The notes: generated by a model from the sequence alone, not told the origin. A stretch of 64,000 nucleotides of DNA from CALINF01 sp039990395 (GCA_039990395.1 JBDXFZ010000146.1:1832739-1896738), one strand, 5' to 3'. Positions 27,241 to 37,424 are shown, counted from the first letter of the stretch. Numbers and translations: made by a program.

Positions 27241-29274
27241 ATGAGTAATCCCCTGCTTGAAAATCACTCCCTGCCCGCGTTCAGCCAGATCAAGCCTGAA
27301 CACGCAGAGCCCGCCATAAGCACGTTGATCGAACGCAATAAGGAGACTATCGACAAGCTGCTGTCGGCCAACCAGGACTACACCTGGGATAATTTGATGC
27401 AACCCATTGAGGATATGGATGATGACCTCGCCCGTGCTTGGTCGCCACTGGGGCACCTCAATGGCGTTCTTAACAGCGATGAGATTCGTGAGGCCTATAA
27501 CGCGTGCTTACCGCTTTTATCACAGTACAGTACATGGATGGGGCAACACGAGGCACTGTACCTGGCCTACGAACAAATTGCGCAACGCAGCGACTTCGAA
27601 TTACTTGAACCCGCTCAGCAGAAGGCCATCAAGAATGCGCTTCGCGACTTCCGACTGGCCGGGGTATCACTTTCGGATCAACACAAACAGCGCTTTGGCG
27701 AAATCAAGCAGCGTCTATCCAAACTGGGGAGCGAATTCAGCGAGCATGTTCTGGATGCTACTGACGCATGGAAAATGACGCTGACCCGTGAGGACTTGGA
27801 CGGACTGCCAGAGTCTGCGCTGGAGAATGCAAAACAGGCGGCAGAGCAAGCCGGCGAAACAGGCTATGTCATCACGCTGGACTTCCCCTCCTATCAGCCT
27901 GTGCTCACTTATTGTAACAACGGCAAATTACGTCAGGCCGTGTATGAGGCAAATTGCACACGGGCCTCAGCTCTCGGCCCCAATGCGGGGCAGTTTGATA
28001 ATAGCGAGCTGATTACAGAGATACTCAATCTGAGACAGGAACTGGCTACTCTTCTGGACTTTACCAGTTACGCTGAACTCTCACTGGCCACCAAGATGGC
28101 TGACTCCACCGATGGCGTGCTGGAGTTCCTCAACAATCTGGCGCAAAAATCCCATCCCCAGGCTCAAACAGAATGGCAGGAACTCGCAGAATACGCGGCA
28201 AGCCAGCACAACCATCCGGACCTGCAACCTTGGGACGCGGCCTTTTTCAGTGAGAAGCTCAAGCAAGATAGATTTGAAGTGTCGCAGGAAGAAATCCGGC
28301 CTTACCTACCTGTACCCACCGTACTTAATGGCATGTTTGAAGTAGCGAATCGTCTCTACGGTATCGAGATATCCGAGGTGAAGGAGTTCGATAACTACCA
28401 TGAGGATGCGCGACTGTTTGAGATTCACCTAGAGGGAAAACCCATCGCCCGATTCTACCTCGATCTGTATGCACGCTCGGGTAAGCGAGGCGGAGCGTGG
28501 ATGGACGACTGCCGTATCCGGCGCGTACAAGCAGGTGAGCTTCAGTTACCGGTGGCGTATCTGGTCTGTAACTTCACCCCACCAGTCGGTGCCAAGCCCA
28601 GCCTGCTCACCAGCATGGAGCTCACCACACTGTTTCACGAGTTTGGCCATGGTTTGCACCATATGCTGACACATCAGACGGTAGCCTCCGTGTCCGGTAT
28701 CAACGGCGTGGCTTGGGACGCAGTTGAGCTGCCCAGCCAGTTCCTGGAGAACTGGTGCTGGGAGCGTGACGCATTACGCTTTATTTCAGGTCACTACGAA
28801 ACTGGAGAGCCTCTCCCGGATACGCTGCTGGAAAAACTATTAGATGCCAGAAATTTTCAGTCTGCTATTACGATGTGTAGACAGCTGGAGTTTGCGCTAT
28901 TCGACTTTCGTCTGCACAACGAGTGGCACGGGGGTGATGCCTCTACCGTACAAGCTTTGCTGGACGAGGTTAGAGAGCAGGTCGCAGTGATGATTCCACC
29001 TGTCTACAACAAGTTTCAAAACGCCTTCTCGCACATTTTTGCGGGTGGCTATGCGGCTGGGTACTATAGCTACAAATGGGCCGAGGTACTGTCGTCGGAT
29101 GCTTTCTCGCGATTCGAGGAGGAAGGTATCTTTAATCCTGACACGGGTGCCGACTTCAGATCGGCTATTCTCGAGGTCGGCGGCTCAGTTGATGCCATGA
29201 CCGCCTTCGTCAATTTCCGAGGTCGAGAGCCTAGTATAGAACCACTACTGCGACACAGCGGCATCGCAGCCTGA
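27241..29274 (+). CDS. prlC: Oligopeptidase A, M3-family metallopeptidase
   Basis: The 677-residue cytoplasmic zinc peptidase is close to E. coli OpdA/PrlC (680). The zinc motif FHEFGHGLHH (HEFGH about 466-470) and the downstream glutamate region (DAVELPSQFLENWCWE) are intact, as are the family ends (NPLLENHSLPAFSQIKPEHA at the start). It degrades oligopeptides such as those released by SppA, which is in the same window though not linked. It is divergent from the S9 peptidase with a 62-base gap. Confidence 0.95.
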   Translation: MSNPLLENHSLPAFSQIKPEHAEPAISTLIERNKETIDKLLSANQDYTWDNLMQPIEDMDDDLARAWSPLGHLNGVLNSDEIREAYNACLPLLSQYSTWMGQHEALYLAYEQIAQRSDFELLEPAQQKAIKNALRDFRLAGVSLSDQHKQRFGEIKQRLSKLGSEFSEHVLDATDAWKMTLTREDLDGLPESALENAKQAAEQAGETGYVITLDFPSYQPVLTYCNNGKLRQAVYEANCTRASALGPNAGQFDNSELITEILNLRQELATLLDFTSYAELSLATKMADSTDGVLEFLNNLAQKSHPQAQTEWQELAEYAASQHNHPDLQPWDAAFFSEKLKQDRFEVSQEEIRPYLPVPTVLNGMFEVANRLYGIEISEVKEFDNYHEDARLFEIHLEGKPIARFYLDLYARSGKRGGAWMDDCRIRRVQAGELQLPVAYLVCNFTPPVGAKPSLLTSMELTTLFHEFGHGLHHMLTHQTVASVSGINGVAWDAVELPSQFLENWCWERDALRFISGHYETGEPLPDTLLEKLLDARNFQSAITMCRQLEFALFDFRLHNEWHGGDASTVQALLDEVREQVAVMIPPVYNKFQNAFSHIFAGGYAAGYYSYKWAEVLSSDAFSRFEEEGIFNPDTGADFRSAILEVGGSVDAMTAFVNFRGREPSIEPLLRHSGIAA

Positions 29275-29301
29275 GTGCGCAGTAGCGAGTAATAGCGAAG
29301 A

Positions 29302-29994
29302 CTACTCTTCGCTGCCGAGCCACTTGTAAACAACCCCTGCCAGCGCCGCACCAACAATGGGGGCTACCCAAAACAGCCATAGCTGTGACAGGGCCCAGCC
29401 CCCTTCAAACAGCGCAACGCCGGTGCTGCGAGCCGGGTTTACAGAGGTATTGGTCACTGGAATGCTTATCAAGTGAATCAATGTCAAACCCAGGCCGATA
29501 GCGATCGGGGCAAAACCTGCTGGGGCTCGCTTGTCAGTTGCACCCAGAATGATAATCAGGAACATGAAAGTCATCACTATCTCAGTAACCAAGGCAGCAA
29601 CGAGGCTGTATCCTCCAGGAGAATGCTCACCGTACCCATTGGAGGCAAAACCAGCAGTCTCGAACCCGGCCTGCCCAGTAGCGATCACATACAAAACCGC
29701 CGCGCCAAGGATGCCGCCTAACACCTGAGCCACAACATAAGGCCCCAACTCCGAAGCGCTGAATCGTCCACCTACCATGAGACCCACTGAAACCGCCGGG
29801 TTGAGGTGACAACCCGATATGTGCCCAATAGCAAAAGCCATTGTTAGTACTGTCAGACCAAACGCCAAGGAGACGCCAACAAATCCGATACCGAGCTCGG
29901 GAAAGCCAGCAGCCAGCACGGCGCTACCGCATCCGCCTAAAACAAGCCAGAAAGTTCCGATAAATTCGGCGCCCAGTTTTTTGCTCATCGACAT
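29302..29994 (-). CDS. aqpZ: Aquaporin Z
   Basis: The 230-residue channel starts at the ATG at 29994, preceded on the minus strand by GGAGAAAA eight bases upstream; an earlier start at 30042 adds 16 unlikely hydrophilic residues. Six membrane segments carry both NPA loops (CHLNPAVSVGL, about 63, and TSVNPARSTGVAL, about 185) and the start GAEFIGTFWLVLGGCGSAVL. The residues around the selectivity filter fit water-selective AqpZ. Convergent with prlC, 27 bp apart. Confidence 0.95.
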   Translation of the reverse strand: MSMSKKLGAEFIGTFWLVLGGCGSAVLAAGFPELGIGFVGVSLAFGLTVLTMAFAIGHISGCHLNPAVSVGLMVGGRFSASELGPYVVAQVLGGILGAAVLYVIATGQAGFETAGFASNGYGEHSPGGYSLVAALVTEIVMTFMFLIIILGATDKRAPAGFAPIAIGLGLTLIHLISIPVTNTSVNPARSTGVALFEGGWALSQLWLFWVAPIVGAALAGVVYKWLGSEE

Positions 29995-30113
29995 AGTGTT
30001 TTCTCCATTTTTATTAGACGTATTTTTTGTATTGCGAGCCACTTGCTAATTCACACTGTGCAAAAATCAACCAACTCTTAGCATAGGGAAAAATGCCTCT
30101 TGGGGAAAGCGTA

Positions 30114-30593
30114 TCAGGCAACCCAGAGCGCACAGCCTTTCTGACCGGGACCAGAGGCCACGCAAACTTCCACCTCGCGTAAATCGTCTCCCTTGGAAAT
30201 TTCCAGCAGGCGACCGAGTAAATGGTGGGAGAATTCCTCCACCGTAGCATTGGTAATAGGCAGTACCAACGTATCGCAGCACAGGAATCGCATTTCATCC
30301 TGGGCAAAACGAACGAGGTAGTTTTTACCTTGCTGCTCGATAGATTGATAGGGCGAGTCGCCTGCGAGAATCATGTACTCGTCCAGCTCGTCACACAGGA
30401 CTTTCAGGCGGGACTTATACACGTTGTAGTCCGCCGAAAAGCCATTGTCGCCCATGGGTGCTACAAAGCGGGCGGATACCGAGTAATTGTGGCCGTGCAG
30501 CCGCTCACGTTCCTGCGCAGAAAAAATGGTGTAATGCGCAGCGGAGAACTTGTGGCTTTCCTTGTCTATCAGCAGTGTGGTCAATCGTTCCAT
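30114..30593 (-). CDS. 6-pyruvoyl-tetrahydropterin synthase/QueD-family protein lacking the canonical triad
   Basis: The 159-residue protein keeps the family zinc histidines (FSAAHYTIF and LHGHNYSVS) and the late region LPITNATVEEFSHHLLGRL. The QueD/PTPS catalytic cysteine, four residues before HGH's first His in E. coli QueD, is absent (ERERLHGH), and the family DH pair is replaced by LDEYM. It may be a relative with other chemistry or a non-catalytic protein. The YhhQ-type queuosine-precursor transporter 1.5 kb away hints at 7-deazaguanine metabolism, but this protein should not be assumed to be QueD. Confidence 0.7.
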   Translation of the reverse strand: MERLTTLLIDKESHKFSAAHYTIFSAQERERLHGHNYSVSARFVAPMGDNGFSADYNVYKSRLKVLCDELDEYMILAGDSPYQSIEQQGKNYLVRFAQDEMRFLCCDTLVLPITNATVEEFSHHLLGRLLEISKGDDLREVEVCVASGPGQKGCALWVA

Positions 30594-30651
30594 GTAACAA
30601 ATCCATCATGAACTGCTCTCTATTGTGTTGACTCACAGCCTCTTGTGCAAG

Positions 30652-31194
30652 CTAGCTCCAGTCTCGGTGCTCAATATGGGCGGGTACTTTTGTCGTTTTG
30701 CGGCGCTGCGCCTGCTCTCCGAGCCACTGAAACCATTCACCCCACGACGGCTGATCCTGCTCAATGCGTAACTCCTCCTGCCAACTACCCAGTTTACGGT
30801 TCATCACCGAGACAATACCGCCTGCAAGATCCATGACCAGTTCCATAGGCGCAATGCGCTTGAAAACCAAGAGACCCATGGTTTCAAACGACGTAACGAC
30901 GGTAATGGCTGCCTCTTCGTAAGCATATCCAAGCTGACGCAGTTCCTCTCTGGAGACACCATCTGGAACTTGCTGAATCAGGGTGATGGCGCGAGCGAGG
31001 TCTTTACTATAGAAAGTCTGTGCGAGATTGATTGCCACGACATCGCGCTGTTGGATACGAAAATTGCGTAACTGAAACCAACCGACGATCAAACCCGTAA
31101 CAATACTGCCTGCGCCTATAATCTCGGCCCACATTGCCGTTGTAGAAAGTGTCAGGTCGCCCATAGCGCCTCCATCTACACTGATATCTAGCAC
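30652..31194 (-). CDS. Membrane-anchored protein, DUF4760-like
   Basis: The 180-residue protein has an N-terminal membrane segment (AEIIGAGSIVTGLIVGWFQL, about 23-42) and a helical soluble part (AINLAQTFYSKDLARAITLI, then a second amphipathic stretch FETMGLLVFKRIAPMELVMD). This layout resembles DUF4760-type proteins; function is unknown. The ATG at 31164 is an alternative start that removes ten residues. It lies 58 bp upstream of the pterin-synthase-like gene on the same strand and diverges from the SDR gene. Confidence 0.65.
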   Translation of the reverse strand: MLDISVDGGAMGDLTLSTTAMWAEIIGAGSIVTGLIVGWFQLRNFRIQQRDVVAINLAQTFYSKDLARAITLIQQVPDGVSREELRQLGYAYEEAAITVVTSFETMGLLVFKRIAPMELVMDLAGGIVSVMNRKLGSWQEELRIEQDQPSWGEWFQWLGEQAQRRKTTKVPAHIEHRDWS

Positions 31195-31331
31195 TAGTGT
31201 AGACCATGGCTGATATGCAAAGTGGTTCCGCTATCGCTGTTTAGTCGTTGCAACAGCTAAGCAGGACGACGCCAATACGCTATGATGCGGTCAAGAATGT
31301 TGAACCAATACCAATTAGATAGGGCCTCTCA

Positions 31332-32033
31332 ATGAAGGTAGCAATCGTAACAGGTGCCAGTGTTGGCATAGGATGCGCCACAGCGGAACGGTTTCTGCGC
31401 GAGGGATACACCGTATTCAACCTCTCTCGTCGCGCATGCCCCATTGAGGGTGTGGAGAATATCTCTGTCGATCTTGCGGACGACAGCTCGATTACCACTG
31501 CCTGCGCAGGCATTGCACAGCAGGTAAGTCAATCCGCCAAGGTCGCCCTCATCCACAACGCTGCGCAGATGCGCAAAGACAGTACAAAGGCTTGCGCCAG
31601 CGATGATTTGAGAGCGGTACTGGAGACTAACGTGGTTGCCATCAATAGCCTGAATCAAGCACTTCTCCCATTGATGCCGCGGAGCTCTAGTCTTCTCTAC
31701 GTAGGCAGTACCTTGTCAGAGAAGGCGGTACCCGGTTCGTTCAGCTACGTTGTTTCCAAACACGCCCAACTTGGGATAATGCGTGCCACCTGCCAGGACC
31801 TAATGGGAAGCGGCATTCATACCGCTCTGATATGTCCGGGATTTACCGACACCGAAATGCTGCGCACTCATCTAGGCAACGACAGTGGCGTGATTCAATC
31901 TATCGGCGCAATGAATAGTTTCGATAGATTGATCGCTCCCCAGGAGATCTCTGAACTGTTATTTTGGGCTCACGAGAACCCGGTTATCAACGGCTCTGTA
32001 CTCCACGCCAATCTTGGCCAGAAGGAGGCCTAA
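31332..32033 (+). CDS. Short-chain dehydrogenase/reductase
   Basis: The 233-residue Rossmann-fold protein has the SDR cofactor motif TGASVGIG (about 8-15), an NAA motif variant (HNAAQM), a serine strand (YVGSTL) and the catalytic YVVSK (about 139-143). It uses NAD(P)(H) on an unknown alcohol/ketone. It ends 3 bp before the YhhQ-like gene, so the two are an operon. A pterin-reductase-like role near the PTPS-like gene is a guess only. Confidence 0.88.
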   Translation: MKVAIVTGASVGIGCATAERFLREGYTVFNLSRRACPIEGVENISVDLADDSSITTACAGIAQQVSQSAKVALIHNAAQMRKDSTKACASDDLRAVLETNVVAINSLNQALLPLMPRSSSLLYVGSTLSEKAVPGSFSYVVSKHAQLGIMRATCQDLMGSGIHTALICPGFTDTEMLRTHLGNDSGVIQSIGAMNSFDRLIAPQEISELLFWAHENPVINGSVLHANLGQKEA

Positions 32034-32036
32034 GTC

Positions 32037-32819
32037 ATGGCGTCATTCGAAGTGGTCTGGGAGCGCAGGGAGCGGGTATTCCTAATATTGGCGGGCACGT
32101 TCCTGTGCGCAATGACACTGCTCAACGTGATCGGTATTACGCGCTTCGTTCAACTTGGCCCCATGGCACTAGCGGTAGGTGTACTACCCTATCCTCTAAC
32201 TTTTTTATGCACCGACCTGATCTGCGAGCTCTACGGCAAGGCAAGGGCCAACTTTCTGGTCAGCGTAGGACTGGGACTAAACTTCCTTATCCTGTTCGTG
32301 CTGTTTCTTGGAAACGCTATTCCGTCCGTGCCGGTAGACAACATGCCACCCTGGCAGATTCTGCAACTGGCTGAGCCAGTGGCGTTGCCCAATGGCGACA
32401 TTGTAGAAACCAGTGTGGGACTGTACCAATTGATCTACGCCACGACCTCTGGAGCCGTATTCGCCAGCATGCTGGCCTACATAGCCGCTCAATACTGTGA
32501 CGTACAGCTTTTTCACTTCTGGAAAAGAGTCACTAAGGGTAAGTACCTGTGGGTACGTAACAACTTCAGCACACTGATGAGTCAGATGGTCGATTCTGTA
32601 ATGGTTATCACAGTAACCTTCGGCGCCGCGTTCATGCGTGGCGACATGGCGTTTAACACACTACTGATATTGATTGGCAGCAACTACCTGTTCAAGGCCA
32701 CAGTCGCATTACTGGATACCGGGCCCTTTTATCTGGCAGTACACTATCTCAGGCGCTACCTGCAGCTAGAGCCAAACGACATCGCTGTGCCAGGCGGCAC
32801 CAAAGAGAATCTTCCCTAA
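32037..32819 (+). CDS. yhhQ: Queuosine-precursor transporter, YhhQ/VUT family
   Basis: The 260-residue membrane protein has about six hydrophobic segments with the family's signature PLTFLCTDLICELYGKARAN (about 53-72) and VRNNFSTLMSQMVDSVMV (about 177-194). YhhQ of E. coli imports 7-cyano/7-aminomethyl-7-deazaguanine for queuosine in tRNA. The protein is slightly longer than E. coli YhhQ (221), with an insert carrying a VPVDNMPPWQIL loop. It is the second gene after the SDR enzyme and converges on the dehydrogenase gene with a 4-bp overlap. Confidence 0.88.
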   Translation: MASFEVVWERRERVFLILAGTFLCAMTLLNVIGITRFVQLGPMALAVGVLPYPLTFLCTDLICELYGKARANFLVSVGLGLNFLILFVLFLGNAIPSVPVDNMPPWQILQLAEPVALPNGDIVETSVGLYQLIYATTSGAVFASMLAYIAAQYCDVQLFHFWKRVTKGKYLWVRNNFSTLMSQMVDSVMVITVTFGAAFMRGDMAFNTLLILIGSNYLFKATVALLDTGPFYLAVHYLRRYLQLEPNDIAVPGGTKENLP

Positions 32820-33886
32820 CCCACTGCCCGCAATGGAGCAACGGCCTTGCCAGCTGCCGCCAAGTATTCCTCGGCGAGTTGCTCGGCGATCTGCTGTGTC
32901 TGTATATGGCATTCATCGGCCCGCTTAAGTACTTCTGCCAACGTGCTCTCAATGCGCTGAATGTGCTCGAACTTCACGGCGTTACTCGAACCAACCCGCT
33001 GATGGTGTACATCAATGATCCCACCCGCATTGATTAAGAAATCCGGGCAATAGAGAATGCCTCGTTCTTGCAGAGCCTGACCATCTTCCTCGGTAGCCAA
33101 CTGATTGTTAGCAGCTCCGGCAATAATGCCAGAACGCAGCTGAGCTATTGTTTCACTGTTCAAGACCGCGCCCATTGCACAGGGCGCAAACACATCCGCC
33201 TTTGCCGAGAGGATTTCCTGCGGCGACACTACTTCAACTCCCAGATCGACTACGGCGCGATCCAGGTTTTCCTGATTCACATCAGCACCCAGTACCCGCG
33301 CCCCATCCGCCCTTAGGTGCCGAGCCAGATAGTAGCCAACGTGGCCCAGCCCCTGAATAGCAACCGTTACTCCCTCTAGTGAATCAACGCCGAGTCTGTG
33401 TTTAACGGCGGTACGAATCGCGAGATACACACCCAACGCCGTGCTGGGCGAAGGGTCGCCCCCATGCTCGTTGTCCTCAAGTCCACTAACAAAAGACGTG
33501 CGCTCAGCCATGACGCGCATATCGTCAACACCTGTACCTGAATCCTCTGCCGCAATGTAGCGGCCACTCTGCGATTCCACAAAATCAGCCATCGCCAACA
33601 TCATTGCCCGGTTCTTCTGCATGTGTGGATCACCGATAATTACCGATTTACCGCCACCCAGTGGCAAGCCTGCCAGCGCTGACTTGTAGGTCATTCCTCT
33701 AGAGAGTCGCAGCACATCATGCAAAGCCTCTTCGTCGCTAGCATAGGGGTACATACGACAGCCACCCACGCCCGGGCCCAACACCGTGTTATGTACGGCA
33801 ATGATCGCTCGCAAACCAGACCGTGAATCCGTGTGAAATGATACGAGCTCGTGCTCATCATAGGCCGGGGCTGAAAATACACTCAT
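32816..33886 (-). CDS. Leu/Phe/Val-type amino-acid dehydrogenase
   Basis: The 356-residue protein is a Glu/Leu/Phe/Val dehydrogenase: ALHDVLRLSRGMTYKSALAG and LPLGGGKSVIIGDP (about 78-91, catalytic lysine) in the catalytic domain, then the Rossmann motif GLGHVGYYLARHL (about 178-190). The length fits leucine/valine/phenylalanine dehydrogenases. It interconverts branched or aromatic amino acids and 2-oxo acids with NAD. It is 40 bp downstream of the indolepyruvate oxidoreductase gene, so the two are likely one catabolic unit. Confidence 0.93.
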   Translation of the reverse strand: MSVFSAPAYDEHELVSFHTDSRSGLRAIIAVHNTVLGPGVGGCRMYPYASDEEALHDVLRLSRGMTYKSALAGLPLGGGKSVIIGDPHMQKNRAMMLAMADFVESQSGRYIAAEDSGTGVDDMRVMAERTSFVSGLEDNEHGGDPSPSTALGVYLAIRTAVKHRLGVDSLEGVTVAIQGLGHVGYYLARHLRADGARVLGADVNQENLDRAVVDLGVEVVSPQEILSAKADVFAPCAMGAVLNSETIAQLRSGIIAGAANNQLATEEDGQALQERGILYCPDFLINAGGIIDVHHQRVGSSNAVKFEHIQRIESTLAEVLKRADECHIQTQQIAEQLAEEYLAAAGKAVAPLRAVG

Positions 33887-33926
33887 GACAGTTCCTTATT
33901 CATTATTATTGGCGTACAGGCGCGAG

Positions 33927-36900
33927 TTAGGCCGCCTCGACGATTTTTACAGCGGATAGTTCTACCTCACCATTGAACATGCGCAGCAGCTCCGACTGCC
34001 TTAAGGCAAGCAGTTCACGGTTGCGATCCTTCACGTGCCCATAGCCACGCAATTTGCGAGGAATCTGCGCCAGCTCCAACGCCGGCTCATAATTGTGTTG
34101 GTCAAGACCCGCGCTGAGCTGTTCCAACACCTCGATATAGTCTGCGATATCCTGCCGCTCTTGCTTACGCTCCTGCGTGTATCCAAACAGGTCAAGACGG
34201 GTGCCCCGCAGAAACTTGAAAGGCGCAAGCAAAGCGAACGCCTGCATAATCCAAGGGCCAAACTCGCGTTTGAGTAGGTGGCCAGTCTCAGGGTCTCGCT
34301 TACTGAACATCGGTGGCGCAAGATTGAAGCGCACCTCAAACTCGCCTTCAAACTTCTCTCTCAGTTGTTGCTTGAATTCGCCGTTGCTATACAAGCGAGC
34401 CACTTCGTACTCATCCTTGTAAGCCATCAATTTGTATAGATTGCGTGCTACAGCCATCGTGATGGAGTTGGCTTCCTGCGAACGCGGATCGGTACCTCGA
34501 ACTCGCTGGACTACCTCAACATAACGCTGCGCATAATCTGCATCCTGATAATCACTCAGCCTTTGCACACGATCAGCAATCGTCTCATCAAGATCCAGCG
34601 CGCGAGGTTTGGTATCTGCCTCACCCACCACCTGCATCACCTTATCGGGCTGATCAGCACACCGACGACCCCACAAAAAGGCCTGCTTATTGAAGTCTGT
34701 GGCCACGCCATTGAGGTCAATCGCCTGCTCCAATGCAGCAGCAGAGACAGGTACCAAGCCACGCTGCCACGCAAAGCCAAGTAGAAACAGATTACTGGCA
34801 ATAGAATCACCGAGCAGACGCGTTGCTATGCGCGTGGCATCGATGAAGTGACAGTCGTCCTCGCCCACTTCATTGATGACCTTGTCTTGCATCGCTTTGG
34901 TTGGAAACTTGGCATCGGGGTCCAGAACGAAAGCCGATGTTGGAACCTCTGCGCTGTTAACAACCGTATGCGTTCGCCCCTGCGCGGCTTTACCCATCGC
35001 TTCATACGTAGAGGTAACAACCAAATCACAGCCCAGTAGCAAATCAGCCTCACCGGCGGGGATGCGCACTGCCTGAATACCCTCCTGAGTTTGGCTGACG
35101 CGCACATGGCTGACTACGGCGCCGAACTTCTGCGCCAGACCTGTTTGATTGAGCGTGGCACAGCCCTTACCTTCGATATGCGCTGCCATCGCCACCAGTG
35201 CCGTAATAGTCAATACGCCAGTACCGCCAACCCCTGTTACAACCGTGTTCCATGGACGATCGAGATTAGGCAGTGTGGGCTCGGGCAGTGGATCGAAAAG
35301 AATGGTTTGATCCGCCTTACCTGCGCTGGGCTTGCGTAAGCTGCCGCCAAGCACGGTGACAAAGCTTGGGCAGAACCCTTTCGCACAGCTGTAATCCTTG
35401 TTACACGCGCTCTGATCAATTTCACGCTTGCGGCCCAGCTCGGTTGCCTTGGGCAGCACTGACAAGCAGTTTGATTTTACGCTGCAATCACCACAGCCTT
35501 CGCATACAGCGTCATTGATGAACAACCGCTTGGTTGGATCGACCAATGTGCCTTTCTTGCGACGACGACGTTTCTCTGCGGCGCAAGTCTGCTGATAGAC
35601 AATGACAGACGTACCTTTAAATTCCCGCAGCTCTTTCTGCAGAGTATCCATCTCGTCCCGATGATGAAGTGAGTAACCAGGGATGGAGCGGAAATCTCCG
35701 CGCCAGTTTTCGGGCTCATCACTCACCAGGGCAATCCGCCTTACACCTTCACCACGCAATTGGTAGATCAGGTCTTCAACGCTAAGACTGCCATCGATAG
35801 GTTGGCCACCGGTCATGGCGACTGCGTCGTTATAGAGAATCTTGTATGTGATATTCACACCGGAAGACACAGCTGCGCGAACCGCCAAAATGCCCGAGTG
35901 AAAATAGGTACCATCGCCCAGGTTTTGGAACACATGCGGTGTTTCTGTAAAGGGTGCCTGGCCGATCCAAGTAGCACCTTCGCCTCCCATTTGGGTGAAT
36001 GTATGAGTCTCGCGATCAGGCATCCAGGTTGCCATGTAGTGACAGCCAATACCGCCAAGAGCATGGCTACCCTCTGGCACTTTGGTTGAGGTGTTGTGCG
36101 GACAGCCGGAGCAGAAATGCGGCACGCGCTCTATAGTGTCACGCGGCAAAGCCAAGGAGCGTTCTTTCTCTTCGATCCAGCGTATGCGCTGATCCATAGT
36201 CTCCGATTGATAAAAGCGCTTGATACGGCTGGCGATCGCCAGAGCAACCATCGCGGGTGTTAGTTCGGAGAGGTTAGGCAGCAGATCAGCGCCGTGCTCA
36301 TCAAATTCGCCAATCACGCGCGGACGTGCGGCCACCGGATTATTGTAAAGCTGCCCGGTGAGTTGATCCTCAATGATGGAGCGCTTTTCCTCAACCACCA
36401 GAATCTCCTCGAGACCCTCGGCAAACTGATGCGACATCCGTGGCTCCAGAGGCCAGCTCATACCAATTTTGTAAACACGTAGCCCCAGTTCGGCTGCAAC
36501 TGCATCCGTAATACCCATATCTTCAAGAGCCTGCATCACATCGAGATACGCCTTGCCCGTTGTGGCAATGCCCAAACGAGCCTTGGGGCTATCGATAACG
36601 ATACGGTTGAGATTATTCACTCGCGCAAACTCTCGCGCGGCGTAAATTTTGTATTTGTTTAGACGGAGCTCCTGCTCTAATGGTTTGTCAGGCCAGCGGC
36701 CATGCACGCCATCAACCGGCAGCTCAAAGTCTTCGGGAATAACGATTTGAATTCGGTTCGGATCGATATCGGCAGAAATAGCCGAGTCCATATTCTCGGT
36801 AATGGCTTTCAGCGAAACCCAGCAACCGCTATACCGCGATAGCTCCCAGCCAAAAATACCCAGATCAAGTACTTCCTGCACATTTGAAGGGCTTAATACC

Positions 36901-37424
36901 GGCACTGAGGCGCCAATAAACATGTGCTCTGATTGATGCGGCAACGTAGATGACTTACATGCGTGGTCATCACCCGCTACGGCCAGCACACCACCGTAAC
37001 GCGAGGTTCCAAACGCATTGGCGTGCTTGATAACGTCCATGCTGCGGTCGACACCCGGACCTTTGCCGTACCACATGCCGAAAACGCCATCGTACTTGGC
37101 ACCCTCGAACAGATTGGTTTGCTGGCTACCCCATACCGCCGTTGCCGCCAGATCTTCATTGACCCCTGGCTGAAAATGAACATTATGCTTTTCCAGCCAT
37201 GGCTTGGCCTTCCACATAGCCTGGTCGACCCCACCCACGGGTGAGCCGCGGTAGCCGGAGATAAACGCCGCCGTGTTTAGGCCCCGTTGCTGATCCCGCT
37301 GGTGCTGCAGCATCGGCAAACGCACCAACGCCTCAATGCCGGTCATGTAGGCACGCGTGGCGTCCAGCGCGTATTTATCGTCAAGGGACACCTTGCGAAT
37401 CGTCTTGGAGTGATCTTTGCCCAT
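33927..37424 (-). CDS. Indolepyruvate ferredoxin oxidoreductase family protein, fused form
   Basis: The product has about 1165 residues from the ATG at 37424. Its parts run: pyrimidine-binding/TPP domain (about 20-480, with FCSGCPHNTSTKVPEGSHAL), TPP-Mg region (GGEGATWIGQAPF), a ferredoxin-like segment (CEGCGDCSVKSNCLSVLP, then CNKDYSCAKGFCPSF), a gamma-type domain (GVGGTGVLTITALVAMAAHI, about 720), and a C-terminal part of the DUF6537 kind. The family oxidatively decarboxylates aryl- or branched-chain 2-oxo acids to acyl-CoA and passes electrons to ferredoxin. It pairs with the dehydrogenase that makes such oxo acids. Confidence 0.92.
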   Translation of the reverse strand: MGKDHSKTIRKVSLDDKYALDATRAYMTGIEALVRLPMLQHQRDQQRGLNTAAFISGYRGSPVGGVDQAMWKAKPWLEKHNVHFQPGVNEDLAATAVWGSQQTNLFEGAKYDGVFGMWYGKGPGVDRSMDVIKHANAFGTSRYGGVLAVAGDDHACKSSTLPHQSEHMFIGASVPVLSPSNVQEVLDLGIFGWELSRYSGCWVSLKAITENMDSAISADIDPNRIQIVIPEDFELPVDGVHGRWPDKPLEQELRLNKYKIYAAREFARVNNLNRIVIDSPKARLGIATTGKAYLDVMQALEDMGITDAVAAELGLRVYKIGMSWPLEPRMSHQFAEGLEEILVVEEKRSIIEDQLTGQLYNNPVAARPRVIGEFDEHGADLLPNLSELTPAMVALAIASRIKRFYQSETMDQRIRWIEEKERSLALPRDTIERVPHFCSGCPHNTSTKVPEGSHALGGIGCHYMATWMPDRETHTFTQMGGEGATWIGQAPFTETPHVFQNLGDGTYFHSGILAVRAAVSSGVNITYKILYNDAVAMTGGQPIDGSLSVEDLIYQLRGEGVRRIALVSDEPENWRGDFRSIPGYSLHHRDEMDTLQKELREFKGTSVIVYQQTCAAEKRRRRKKGTLVDPTKRLFINDAVCEGCGDCSVKSNCLSVLPKATELGRKREIDQSACNKDYSCAKGFCPSFVTVLGGSLRKPSAGKADQTILFDPLPEPTLPNLDRPWNTVVTGVGGTGVLTITALVAMAAHIEGKGCATLNQTGLAQKFGAVVSHVRVSQTQEGIQAVRIPAGEADLLLGCDLVVTSTYEAMGKAAQGRTHTVVNSAEVPTSAFVLDPDAKFPTKAMQDKVINEVGEDDCHFIDATRIATRLLGDSIASNLFLLGFAWQRGLVPVSAAALEQAIDLNGVATDFNKQAFLWGRRCADQPDKVMQVVGEADTKPRALDLDETIADRVQRLSDYQDADYAQRYVEVVQRVRGTDPRSQEANSITMAVARNLYKLMAYKDEYEVARLYSNGEFKQQLREKFEGEFEVRFNLAPPMFSKRDPETGHLLKREFGPWIMQAFALLAPFKFLRGTRLDLFGYTQERKQERQDIADYIEVLEQLSAGLDQHNYEPALELAQIPRKLRGYGHVKDRNRELLALRQSELLRMFNGEVELSAVKIVEAA

